Below the pieces are notes generated by a model. The model saw nothing but the letters and a program-made list of their open reading frames with translations, had not been told where the DNA came from and searched no databases. The position numbers and the translations under genes are program-made. From Serripes groenlandicus (lineage: Eukaryota > Mollusca > Bivalvia > Cardiida > Cardiidae): DNA of 64,000 nt. The stretch is taken from NCBI GenBank assembly GCA_031761405.1, contig JASEVX010000008.1, forward strand, positions 68,137,418 through 68,201,417, in the 5' to 3' direction. Shown one piece after another: positions 47,384 through 58,835 of this stretch. How positions within the stretch are numbered: position 1 is the first letter of the stretch; each line of letters begins with the position of its first letter.

Positions 47384-47526
47384 GCTGAAATACTTGATAT
47401 TTTGATGAGATTAAAGTTTCTGATGTTGCCCTGATTCATGACCCAAAACCTGCTGTGACAAGATGGTGGTTTTCTGGACTAAGACAGAAAAGACCCCATA
47501 CTCTGCCATATGGAGCAAGAAACTGA
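47384..47526 (+). pseudogene. hAT transposase C-terminal relic, second part
   Basis: After the second copy of the target site the hAT frame continues with ILDILMRLK, then (one frameshift near 47418) DVALIHDPKPAV and TRWWFSGLRQKRP, ending PYGARN at the stop 47524-47526. Tails of this type (H-D-P-x-P-A-V-x-x-W-W-x-S-G...R-R-P...P-Y-G) occur at the very C-terminus of some hAT transposases, so this is the natural end of the protein. It proves that 46544-46700 and 47384-47526 were once contiguous. The gene is inactive from stops, frameshifts and the insertion. Confidence 0.65.
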
Positions 47527-47849
47527 GGCACAGTTTCTAGACTGCTGTATATCAGCAGCTTCTTTTCGCAGCATAATTATATTTCAATGAAGGACATTCA
47601 CTTCGATGACAAAAAAATGCAAGTTATGATACATTTTCACTTGACCCCACCCCTGATGTTCCAATATGCCCCTCAGTTGATAACTGTTTATTCAACTACT
47701 ATAATATACGTGTTATGCAACACTGCAGTATGGATTTCCGGCGACATTGATGCGTTGCATCAACTTATTCTTGTTTCTATTTAAATACAAAGGCAGGTCT
47801 TTTACTACACACATGATAATTACACTGAGCACCATTTGAGCACGCCTGA
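47527..47849. other. Unique stretch, possibly hAT 3' region
   Basis: A 65-codon frame (47587-47784) reads MKDIHFDDKKMQVMIHFH and has no recognisable domain. This DNA follows the hAT stop and may hold its 3' untranslated end, but no terminal inverted repeat was found. Degenerate units of the following array begin near 47850. Confidence 0.3.
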
Positions 47850-49095
47850 AATGTATTAAGGTTGGTATTCCCGGAGCACCGTTTATCTACACGTGTAATA
47901 ATTACACTAAGACTAGTTTACCCGGAGCACCGTTAATATACACGTGTTATAATAACACTAAGACTGGTTTCCCCGGAGCACCGTTTATATACATGTGTAA
48001 TAATTACACTAAGACTGGTTTCCCCGGAGCACCGTTTATATACACGTGTTATAATTCACTAAAACTGTTTATATACACGTGTTATAATACACTAAAACTG
48101 TTTTCCCCGGAGCACCGTTTATATACACGTGTTATAATACACTAAGACTGTTTTCCCCGGAGCACCGTTTATATACACGTGTTATAATACACTAAGACTG
48201 TTTTCCCCGGAGCACCGTTTATATACACGTGTTATAATAACACTAAGACTGGTTTCCCCGGAGCACCGTTTATATACACGTGTTATAATACACTAAGACT
48301 GTTTTCCCCGGAGCACCGTTTATATACACGTGTTATAATAACACTAAGACTGTTTTCCCCGGAGCACCGTTTATATACACGTGTCATAAATACACTAAGA
48401 CTGTTTTCCCCGGAGCACCGTTTATATACACGTGTTATAATAACACTAAGACTGTTTTCCCAGGAGCACCGTTTATATACACGTGTAATAATAACACAAA
48501 GACAGTTTTCCCAGGAGCACTGTTAATATACACCTGTTATAATTACACTAAGACTGTTTTCCCCGGAGCACCGTTTATATACACGTGTTATAATAACACT
48601 AAGACTGTTTTCCCAGGAGCACCGTTTATATACACGTGTTATAATAACACAAAGACTGTTTTCCCAGGAGAACTGTTAATATACACCTGTTATAATTACA
48701 CTAAGACTGTTTTCCCCGGAGCAACGTTTATATACACGTGTTATAATTTCACTAAAACGGTTTTCCCCGGAGCACCGTTTATATACACGTGTTATAATTA
48801 CGCTAAGACTGGTTTCCCCGGAGCACCGTTTATATACACGTGTTATAATTACACTAAGACTGGTTTCCCCGGAGCAACATTTATATACACGTGTTATAAT
48901 TACACTAAGACTGGTTTCCCCGGAGCAAAGTTTATATACACGTGTTATAATTACACTAAGACTGGTTTCCCCGGAGCACCGTTTATATACACTAAAACTG
49001 TTTTCCCCGGAGCACCGTTTATATACACGTGTTATAATACACTAAGACTGTTTTCCCCGGAGCACCGTTTATATACACGTGTTATAAATAACACT
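47850..49095. repeat. Superarray, subfamily A (51 bp)
   Basis: Units carry GTTTCCCCGGAGCACCGTTT, then ATATACACGTGTTATAATTA, then CACTAAGACTG. The period is about 50-51 bp, with shortened forms. ACACGTGT contains the E-box-like palindrome CACGTG in every unit, kept in subfamily B and usually lost in C. Confidence 0.93.
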
Positions 49096-50335
49096 AAGAC
49101 ACGTGTAATGATTACGCTAAGACTAGTTTTTTCGGAGCATTGTACATCTGCACGTATAATAATTAAGCTAAGGCTAGTTTTTTCGAGGCAACGTACATCT
49201 GCACGTGTAATAATTACGCTAAGACTAGTTTTTTCGGAGCAACGTACATCTGCACGTGTAATAATTAAGCTAAGACTAGTTTTTTCGGAGCAACGTACAT
49301 CTGCACGTGTAAATCTTACGCTAAAACTAGTTTTTTCGGAGCAACGTACATCTGCACGTGTAAATCCTACGCTAAGACTAGTTTTTTCGAAGCAACGTAC
49401 ATCTGCACGTGTAAGGATTACGCTAAGACTAGTTTTTTTCGGAGCAACATACATCTACACGTGTAATAATTGAGCAACGTACGTCTGCACGTGTAAATCT
49501 TACGCTAAACCTATTTTTTTCGGAGCAACGTACATCTACACGTGTAAATCTTACGCTAAGACTATTTTCTCGAAGCAACGTACTTCTGCACGTGTAAATC
49601 TTACGCTAAGACTATTTTTTTCGGAGCAACGTACATCTGCACGTGTAAATCATACGCTAAGACTAGTTTTTTCGGAGCAACATACATCTACACGTGTAAA
49701 TATTACGCTTAGACTAGTTTTTTCGGAGCAACGTACATCTGCACGTGTAAATATTACGCTAAGACTATATTCTTTGGAGCAACGTACATCTACACGTGTA
49801 AATCTTACGCTTAGACTAGTTTTTTCGGAGCAACGTACATCTGCACGTGTAAATCTTACGCTAAAACTAGTTTTTTCGGAGCAACGTACATCTGCACGTG
49901 TAAATCTTACGCTAAGACTAGTTTTTTCGGAGCAACGTACATCTACACGTGTAAATCTTACGCTTAGACTAGTTTTTCGAAGCAACGTACATCTGCACGT
50001 GTAAATCTTACGCTAAGACTAGTTTTTTCGGAGCAACGTACATCTACTCGTGTAATGATTACGCTAAGACTAGTTTTTTCGAAGCAACGTACATCTAAAC
50101 GTGTAAATCTTACGCTAAGACTAGTGTTTTCGGACCAACGTACATCTACACGTGTAAATCTTACGCTAAGACTAGTTTTTTCGGAGCAACGTACATCTAC
50201 TCGTGTAATGATTACGCTAAGACTAGTTTTTTCGGAGCAACGTACATCTACACGTGTAATAATTACGCTAAGATTGTTATACCTGCGAACCGTTCATTTA
50301 CACATGTAATAATTAGGCTAACACTGATTGTTCCG
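49096..50335. repeat. Superarray, subfamily B (51 bp)
   Basis: Units carry CTAGTTTTTTCGGAGCAACG, then TACATCTGCACGTGTAAATC, then TTACGCTAAGA. It is clearly related to A (the GGAGCA and CACGTGT blocks align), but with a different middle. 51 bp is 17 codons and neither strand has a frequent stop, so frames on both strands stay open (for example SLSVIITRADVRCSEKT on the minus strand). It ends with two odd transitional units (CCTGCGAACCGTTCATTTAC near 50281). Confidence 0.93.
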
Positions 50336-53300
50336 GAGCACCGTTCATCTAATCGTGTAATGATTATACTAAGGTTGGTTTTCCTGGAGCACCGCCCATA
50401 TCTACAAGTGTAATAATTACGTTAAGGTTGGTTTTCCTGGAGCACCACCCATATCTACAAGTGTAATAATTACGTTAAGGTTGGTTTTCCTGGAGCACCA
50501 CCCATATCTACATGTGTTATAATTACGTTAAGGTTGTTTTTTCCGGTACACCGCCCATATCTACAAGTGTTAAAATTACGTGAAGGTTGGTTTTTCCGGT
50601 GCACCGCCCATATCTACAAGTGTAATAATTACGTGAAGGTTGGTTTTCCTGGAGCCCCACCCATATCTACAAGTGTTATAATTACGTTAAGGTTGGTTTT
50701 CCTGGAGCACCACCCATATCTACAAGTGTTATAATTACGTTAATGTTGTTTTTCCGGTGCACCGCCCATATCTACAAGAGTGATAATTACGTTAAGGTTG
50801 TTTTTTCCGGTGCACCGCCTATATCTACAAGTGTAATAATTACGTTAAGGTTGGTTTTCCTGGAGCACCACCCATATCTACAAGTGTTATACTTACGTTA
50901 AGGTTGTTTTTCGGGTGCACCGCCCATATCTACAAGTGTTATAATTACGTTAAGGTTGGTTTTCCTGAAGCACCACCCATATCTACAAGTGTAATAATTA
51001 CGTTAAGGTTGTTTTTTCCGGCGCAAAGCCCATATCTACAAGTGTAATAATTACATTAAGATTGGTTTTCCTGGAGCACCACCCATATCTACAAGTGTTA
51101 TAATTACGTTAATGTTGTTTTTTTCGGTTCACCGCCCATATCTACAAGTGTTATAATTACGTGAAGGTTGTTTTTCCGGTGCACCACCCATATCTACAAG
51201 TGTTATAATTACGTTAAGGTTGGTTTTTCCGGTGCACCCGCCATATCTACAAGTGTAATAATTACGTTAACGTTGGGTTTCCTGGAGCACCACCCATATC
51301 TACAAGTGTAATAATTACGTGAAGATTGTTTTTTTCTGGTGCACCGCCCATATCTACAAGTGTAATAATTACGTTAAGGTTGGTTTTCCTGGAGCACCAC
51401 CCATATCTACAAGTGTAATAATTCCGCGAAGATTGTTTTTTCCGGTGCACCGCCCATATCTACAAGTGTAATAATTACGTTAAGGTTGTTTTTTCCTGGA
51501 GCCCCACCCATATCTACAAGTGTTATAATTACGTTAATGTTGTTTTTTCCGGTGAACCGCCCATATATACAAGTGTAATACTTACATTAAGGTTGGTTTT
51601 TTCTGAAGCCCCACCCATATCTACAAGTGTTATAATTACGTTAATGTTGTTTTTTCCGGTGCACCGCCCATATCTACAAGTGTAATAATTACGATAAGGT
51701 TGTTTTTTCCTGGAGCCCCACCCATATCTACAAGTGTTATAATTACGTGAAGGTTGGTTTTCTTGGAGCACCACCCATATCTACAAGTGTAATAATTACG
51801 TGAAGGTTGGTTTTTCCTGGAGCACCACTCATATCTACAAGTGTAATAATTACGTTAAGGTTGTTTTTTCCGATGCACCGCCCATATCTACAAGTGTTAT
51901 AATTACGTGAAGGTTGGTTTTTCCTGAATCACCACCCATATCTATAAGTGTAATAATTACGTGAAGATTGTTTTTTCCGGTGCACCGCCCATATATACAA
52001 GTGTTATAATTACGTGAAGGTTGTTTTTCCTGGAGCACCACCCATATCTACAAGTGTAATAATTACGTTAAGGTTGGTTTTTCCTGGAGCACCACCCATA
52101 TCTACAAGTGTAATAATTACTTTAAGGTTGGTTTTCCTGGAGCACCACCCATATCTACAAGTATTATAATTACGTGAAGGTTGTTTTTCCGGTGCACCGC
52201 CCATATCTACAAGTGTTATAATTACGTTAAGGTTGGTTTTTCCTGGATCCCCACCCATATCTACGAGTGTTATAATTACGTTAAGGTTGGTTTTCCTGGG
52301 GCACCACCCATATCTACAAGTGTAATAATTACGTTAAGGTTGTTTTTTCCGGCTCATCGCCCATATCTACAAGTGTTATAATTACGTTAAGGTTGGTTTC
52401 CGGGAGCACCACCCATATCTACAAGTGTTAGAATTACGTTAATGTTGTTTTTTCCGGTTCACCGCCCATATCTACAAGTGTTATAATTACGTGAAGGTTG
52501 TTTTTCCGGTGCACCACCCATATCTACAAGTGTAATAATTACGTTAAGGTTGGTTTTTCCGGTGCACCACCCATATCTACATGTGTAATAATTACGTTAA
52601 GGTTGGTTTTCCTGGAGCACCACCCATATCTACAAGTGTAATAATTACGTGAAGATTGTTTTTTTCTGGTGCACAGCCCATATCTACAAGTGTAATAATT
52701 ACGTTAAGGTTGGTTTTCCTGGAGCACCACCCATATCTACAAGTGTAATAATTCCGTGAAGATTGTTTTTTCTGGTGCACCGCGCATATCTACAAGTGTA
52801 ATAATTACGTTAAGGTTGTTTTTTCCTGGAGCCCCACCCATATCTACAAGTGTTATAATTACGTTAATGTTTTTTTTTCCGGTGCACCGCCCATATCTAC
52901 AAGTGTAATACTTACATTAAGGTTGGTTTTTTCCCTGGAGCCCCACCAATATCTACAAGTGTTATAATTACGTTAATGTTGTTTTTTCCGGTGCACCGCC
53001 CATATCTACAAGTGTAATAATTACGTTAAGGTTGGTTTTCCTGGAGCACCACCCATATCTACACGTGTAATAATTACGTGAAGGTTGTTTTTTCCGGTGC
53101 ACCGCCCATATCTACAAGTGTAATAATTACGTTAAGTTTGGTTTTCCTGGAGCACCAACCATATCTACAAGTGTAATAATTACGTGAAGATTGTTTTTTC
53201 CGGTGCACCGCCCATATCTACAAGTGTAATAATTACGTTAAGATTGGTTTTTCCTGGAGCCCCACCCATATCTACAAGTGTTATAATTACGTTAATGTTG

Positions 53301-53342
53301 TTTTTTCCGGTGCACCGCCCATATCTACAAGTGTAATAATTA
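50336..53342. repeat. Superarray, subfamily C (52-53 bp)
   Basis: Units carry GGTTGGTTTTCCTGGAGCAC, then CACCCATATCTACAAGTGTA, then ATAATTACGTTAA, about 53 bp with a T-run of variable length. A second form has TTTTTTCCGGTGCACCGCCC. The forms are mixed throughout. A long block appears twice (compare 51100-51560 with 52430-52960). Confidence 0.93.
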
Positions 53343-54110
53343 TGTGATAGGGTCACTTTTGTTATGACTTGGTGAACACTTGTGAACAGTGTTCACCTGT
53401 GTAAAGTGTGCAAAGTGAGACTTAAAATAACTCTCTCTGGTGAGCTCATGTTTTATGAGCAATCCAATCTCATATCATTCAGTCTGGTTTTGGTGGTTGA
53501 AATAGAGTGTAGTGTCAGTCTTTCATATTAGTTAAGTAAGTTGTATTTCTTGTACTTTGTTTCGTTTTGCTCTATTTTGAATTGTCTGTCGAGATTCTTC
53601 TGTTTGGATCTATTGAATTTAACTACTCTTTAACACAGCCTAATCTTCATTTAATTAACACATTTCTATTCATTCTAATCTAAGTGCACTATTTCTATTT
53701 AACATTTCAGTTTACAAGAAAGTAAGAAAGTAAGAAAGTACATTAGGATTGTAAAAAGTATATGCCCTCAATTCCACAAATTGGTAAGTGTTAATATATG
53801 TTGTAATGTAATAATATTGTATTGCATTGTTGTCTTTACGTCGTTGTATTGTAATATAATATATATTTTAATGTTGTTTTGTAAAGTAAAGGATCATCAT
53901 ATCAGCAAATGATATTATGATCATTTACATATGTAATTAGCTTCCAATTGTCCGATTTGATTGTAAATTCTTGTTATTGTGTTTTAATATGTGTTGTACA
54001 ATACAATTTCAGAGGGAAATCATATATCTACGATATATCGGAGAAAATAAAGACCTCAAACTAGATTTTGGCTTCGAGTTTGATAATTAACCACACCAAA
54101 ACGAACCCTA
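53343..54110. mobile_element. 768-bp insertion in the C array: solo LTR or non-autonomous DNA element
   Basis: The C array is interrupted cleanly. TAATAATTA precedes the insert (53334-53342) and follows it (54111-54119), and the array unit contains this word once, so it is a target-site duplication of up to 9 bp. The insert starts TGTGATAGGGTCAC and ends CGAACCCTA; ATAGGGT near the left end and ACCCTA at the right form a short imperfect inverted terminus. It contains the hairpin GTGAACACT...AGTGTTCAC at 53372-53396, three AGAAAGTA words near 53720 and an AATAAA signal about 65 bp before the right end. TG start plus late AATAAA favour a solo LTR; the long target duplication favours a DNA transposon. 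There is no coding frame. Confidence 0.65.
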
Positions 54111-56230
54111 TAATAATTACGTTAAGGTTGGTTTTTCCTGGATACCCACCCATATCTACAAGTGTTATAATTACGTTGATGTTGTTTTTTCCGGTGCACC
54201 GCCCATATCTACAAGTGAAATAATTACGTGAAGGTTGTTTTTTCCGGTGCACCGCCCATATCTACAAGTGTAATAATTACGTGAAGGTTGTTTTTTCCGG
54301 TTCACCGCCCATATCTACAAGTGTAATAATTACGTGAAGATTGTTTTTTCCGGTGCACCGGTCATATCTACACGTGTAAAAATTACGTGAAGGTTGTTTT
54401 TTCCGGTGCACCGCCCATATTTACAAGTGTTATAATTACGCTAAGACTGGTTTCCCCGGAGCAAAGTTTATATACACGTGTTATAATAACGCTAAGACTG
54501 GTTTCCCTGGAGCAACGTTTATATACACGTGTTATTATTACACTAAGACTGGTTTCCCCGGAGCACCGTTTATATACACGTGTTAAAATACACTAAAACT
54601 GTTTTCCCTGGAGCACCGTTTATATACACGTGTTATAATACACTAAGACTGTTTTCCCCGGAGCACCGTTTATATACACGTGTTATAATAACACTAAGAC
54701 TGGTTTCCCTGGAGCACCGTTTATATACACGTGTAATGATTACGCTAAGACTAGTTTTTTCGGAGCAACGTACATCTGCACGTATGATAATTAAGCTAAG
54801 GCTAGTTTTTTCGGAGCAACGTACATCTACACGTGTAAATATTACGCTAAGACTAGTTTTTTCGAAGCAACGTATATCTACACGTGTAATGATTACGCTA
54901 AGACTAGTTTTTTTCGGAGGAACGTACATCTGCACGTGTAAATCTTACGCTAAGACTAGTTTTTTCGGAGCAACGTACATCTACACGTGTAATAATTACG
55001 CTAAGAATAGTTTTTTCGGAGCAACGTACATCTGCACGTGTAAATCTTACGCTAAGACTAGTTTTTTCGGAGCAACGTACATCTACACGTGTAATGATTA
55101 CGCTAAGACTAGTTTTTTCGGAGCAACGTACATCTGCACGTGTAAATCTTACGTTAAGACTAGTTTTGTCGGAGCAACTTACATCTACACGTGTAAATCT
55201 TACGCTAAGACTAGTTTTTTCGAAGCAACGTACATCTACACGTGTAATGATTACGCTAAGACTAGTTTTGTCGGAGCAACTTACATCTACACGTGTAAAT
55301 CTTACGCTAAGACTAGTTTTTTCGGAGCAACGTACATCTGCACGTGTAAATCTTACGCTAAAACTAGTTTTTTCGGAGCAACGTACATCTACACGTGAAA
55401 TAATTACGCTAAGACTAGTTTTTTCGGAGCAACATACATCTTCACGTGTAATAATTACGCTAAGACTAGTTTTCCACATCTACACGTGTTATTATTACGC
55501 TAAGGTTGTTATAGCTGCGAACCGTTCATTTACACATTGAATAATTAGGCTAACACTGATTTTTCCGGAGCACCGTTCATCTAAACGTGTAATGATTATA
55601 CTAAGGTTGGTTTTCTTGGAGCACCGCCCATATCTACAAGTGTAATAATTACGTTAAGGTTGGTTTTCCTGGAGCACCACCCATATCATCAAGTGTAATA
55701 ATTACGTTAAGGTTGGTTTTCCTGGAGCACCACCCATATCTACATGTGTAATAATTACGTTAAGGTTGTTTTTTCCGGTGCACCGCCCATATCTACAAGT
55801 GTTATAATTACGTGAAGGTTGGTTTTTCCCGTGCACCGCCCATATCTACAAGTGTAATAATTACGTGAAGGTTGGTTTTCCTGGAGCACCACCCATATCT
55901 ACAAGTGTTATAATTACGTTAATGTTGTTTTTCCGGTGCACCGCCCATATTTACAAGTGTTATAATTACGTTAAGGTTGTTTTTTCCGGTGCACCACCCA
56001 TATCTACAAGTGTAATAATTACGTGAAGGTTGTTTTTCCGGTGCACCGCCCATATCTACAAGTGTAATAATTACGTGAAGGTTGTTTTTTCCGGTGCACC
56101 GCCCATATCTACAAGTGTAATACTTACGTGAAGGTTTTTTTTTTCCGGTTCACCGCCCATATCTACAAGTGTAATAATTACGTGAAGGTTGGTTTTTCCG
56201 GAGCACCGTTCATCTTCAAGTGTAATAATT
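54111..56230. repeat. Superarray, second half: C, A, B, C blocks
   Basis: The order is C to about 54430, A to about 54735, B to about 55510, two transitional units, then C to 56230. The A-to-B junction (CACGTATGATAATTAAGCTA near 54778) and the B-to-C transition (GCGAACCGTTCATTTACACA near 55517) copy the corresponding junctions at about 49150 and 50285, so this is a duplicate of the first A-B-C tract about 5.2-5.6 kb away. Confidence 0.92.
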
Positions 56231-56298
56231 ATGTCTCCCCCTGTATACAGGGGAGATATATTGTTTTTGTCCTGGGCGTCTGTCTATCTGTCTGTCCT

Positions 56299-56331
<33 letters not shown>

Positions 56332-57255
56332 CCGAAATCGTGTCCGCTCCATATCTCCAAGACGGCTTGAAGGATTTTCATGAAACTTGTGTCAGATGTT
56401 CACCTCATGAAGGCAATGTGCAGAACCCATGTCCCGACCATACAGGTTCAATGTCAAGGTCAGACTTGAAGGTCAAAGGTTTGAGCCTTAATTTCGTGTC
56501 CGCTCCATATCTCCAAAACGGCTTGAAGAATTTTCATGAAACTTGTGTCAGATGTTCACCTCACGAAGGCGATGTGCAGAACCCATGTTCCGACCATACC
56601 GGTTCAAGGTCAAGGTCAGGCTTGAAGGTCAAAGGTTTGAGCCTGTTTTTCGTGTCCGCTCCATATCTCCAAAACGGCTTGAAGGATTTTCATGAAACTT
56701 GTGTCAGATGTTCACCTCACGAAGGCGATGTGCAGAACCCATGTTCCGACCATAACGGAGTTATCTCCCCCTTGTTCAATATTTTAATAGTGTAAACTTT
56801 GTCCAGAGCAGAACTCAGAAACTACTTGAAGGAATTTATTGAAACTTGAAACATAGATAGATGGCAATGTGAAGTTGTGCACCTTGCAATAATTATGAGT
56901 TATCTCCCCCTTGTTCAATATTTTAATAGTGTAAACTTTGTCCAGAGTAGAACTCAGAAACTACTTGAAGGAATTTATTGAAACTTGGAATTTAGATAGA
57001 TGGCAATGTGAAGTTGTGCACCTTGCAATAATTATGATTTATCTCCCCTTGTTCAATATTTTAATAGTGTAAACTTTCTCCAGAGCAGAACTAAGAAAGT
57101 ACTTAAAGGAATTTATTGAAACTTAGAATATAGATAGATGGCAATGTGAAGTTGTGCACCTTGCAAGAATTATAACTCTGGGCTACTTCGTTGCAAAGTT
57201 ATCTCCCCTTGTTCAATATTTTAATAGTCATTGACAAACTGCAATGGGGAGACAT
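56231..57255. mobile_element. 1,025-bp repetitive element with 10-bp inverted ends and internal direct repeats
   Basis: ATGTCTCCCC at 56231-56240 is inverted at 57246-57255. Inside are, in order, the near-palindrome CTCCCCCTGTATACAGGGGAG, a GTCT/GTCC microsatellite (about 56278-56335), a 156-bp repeat in nearly three copies (GTGTCCGCTCCATATCTCC at 56340, 56496, 56652) and a 139-bp repeat in three to four copies (TTATCTCCCC at 56761, 56900, 57039, 57199). The GTGTCCGCTC...TTTTCATGAAACTTG motif after a GTCC run is, as I recall, a dispersed repeat type in bivalves. The 151-codon frame 56340-56795 comes from the 156-bp unit and has no known domain. A degenerate C-type unit follows the element, so it sits inside the superarray. 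Confidence 0.6.
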
Positions 57256-57284
57256 ATGTTTTTTCATAAAAACAACCTTTCTAG

Positions 57285-57345
57285 TTACGCTACGATTCTT
57301 TTTCCTGGTGCAATGATCATATTTGTTTTTATACAGAAGGCGTTT
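57285..57345. repeat. Degenerate superarray unit to the right of the 1-kb element
   Basis: TAGTTACGCTACGATTCTTT, then TTCCTGGTGCAATGATCATA follows the order of a C/B unit (ATTACGCTAAGGTT, TTTTCCTGGTGCACC, CATAT) with many substitutions. It indicates that the array once extended past the 1-kb element. Confidence 0.45.
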
Positions 57346-57805
57346 TATATGTGAAATGTTATATTAGGTGGGAAAGTTGATGGAGTACAGTGCATATTAC
57401 CATGGTGTTATCTGGAATTAGATAACAGCACATTACTGTACCAGCATTTCAGCGATTATCATAAAGTGGCTCAATCAAGAAATACGAAACGCCTCTGGTG
57501 ATGGAGTTCTTGTTACATCAGTGAGCAGAGATCACTCAGATGCCGTCTGTCTATGGAATGGACAAAGATGTAACATCTGATAAAAAGCTTGAATTGTAGT
57601 CCCACGGATGTTACTACGAGATCACGTTATGGAGATGCACTTAGCCCCCAAATCGCCAAACGTATTTTTTGTAACATTACATCGCTTACGAACGATTTAT
57701 ATGTTATATTATTTAGACTAAATTTAATTTGTAACTTTACATCGACGTTTTTATAAAATATTATATCTACCAAAAGGATGGTTTATTCAGTGATTTCTAT
57801 CCGAT
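57346..57805. other. Unique stretch
   Basis: Single-copy DNA ahead of the recognisable LINE frame. Its right part (from about 57640) may be decayed LINE endonuclease sequence, but I cannot align it with confidence. Confidence 0.35.
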
Positions 57806-58835
57806 TAAGGATTAGTATCCCTCTGTAATACCCCATTGTTTCCAAACAATGAATATACATATATCAAAGCCCGGGCAATTATCGATCACATACTTGTCGA
57901 AACGTCATTCTTTAAGAAATGCATGGACATTGTAACGATATCCGAAAAAGAAGTAATTACTTATAACCATTTACCCTTAATCGCTAAAATCGAACTGCAG
58001 CAATTGTCGCAACATACCTTACAATACCAATACAGCGACAGAGTCGCATAGAATAAATGTACAGATGATGTCATAAAAAAATATCACAAAACACTAGAGG
58101 ATAGCCTCTTGACCGATATAATACATAGCTTTACTACTCCAAACCAATTATCGGATTACATCGTAGCAGCCATTAACAATGCATCACTCGAAATCCTTCC
58201 TAAATGCAAATTCAATAGACACGCGAAACCATATTGGACTGCCGAAGTAAAAGCGGCTCACACTTACTCGCGAGACAAACGCAAAATATGGTTAAATGAA
58301 GGGAGACCACGTGGTAGGCCTATGTCTTATCCTTTATAATTTAATTATAAGGCGGCCAAACGAGAGTTTAGAAAACCCAACGTATAGCATCGAACAACTA
58401 CATTAACAATATTTTCCGAGAATTCAAACGAAGTTCTCAGCTAGACTCTCGTCTATTTTGGAATTAAATGAAACGTCATAAGAAAACACCCCGGCAACAC
58501 ACATCAGAAATTATATATACAGATATTAACTGTAAAGCTGAAAATGTCATAAGCGGGTTTGAAAAATACTTTACTAGTTAAATCCCAAAAGTAAACTGGA
58601 AATAGAAGTCGATGAAACGCTTGAAAATTATGCTAGAATAAAGCATACTCCAATATCGCTTTCACAAACAATTGAATGCGTGTTCACATGCGACGAGGTT
58701 AAAAAGGCTTTAAACCTTAAACGTGGGAAAAGTCCATCCTATGACAAGATCATAAGCATATGATATATGGTAAAACACCAAAAGTGCATGCCTTGGTAGA
58801 GCTCTTTAACTATAGTATATGCCTTGAAAGTTATA
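57806..58835 (+). pseudogene. LINE endonuclease / reverse transcriptase relic
   Basis: The frame shows the C-terminal part of an APE-type endonuclease (NNEYTYIK, IDHILVE, then NHLPLIAKIEL, where S/D-H-x-P is usual), then a linker (PYWTAEVKAAH, NEGRPRG), YKAAKREFRK, EIIYTDINC, GFEKYF, and the start of the RT domain (DEVKKALNLKRGKSPSYDKI, the conserved G-K-S-P-G-x-D-x-I region). It is broken by TAG at 58049-58051, TAA at 58337-58339 and at least three frame changes, near 58440, 58560 and 58755; after the last, EHMIYGKTPKVHALVELFNY continues the RT. The palm domain with the catalytic Asp pair is missing: the sequence passes directly into the 22-bp array at about 58831. Order and motifs fit a Jockey/CR1-group non-LTR element; the clade is not resolved. 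It is not the same copy as the C-terminal relic at 9673. Confidence 0.75.

Noticed and set aside
47251..47439. A single 62-residue LINE protein
   Set aside because: Only the residues from NVCSFC onward are LINE. The N-terminal part is antisense hAT sequence beyond the target-site duplication.
56340..56795. 151-codon frame with repeated SAPYLQNGLK and HETCVRCSPHEG
   Set aside because: It comes from the 156-bp direct repeat (52 codons per unit) inside a non-coding repetitive element, with no known domain. I cannot fully exclude a domesticated frame.
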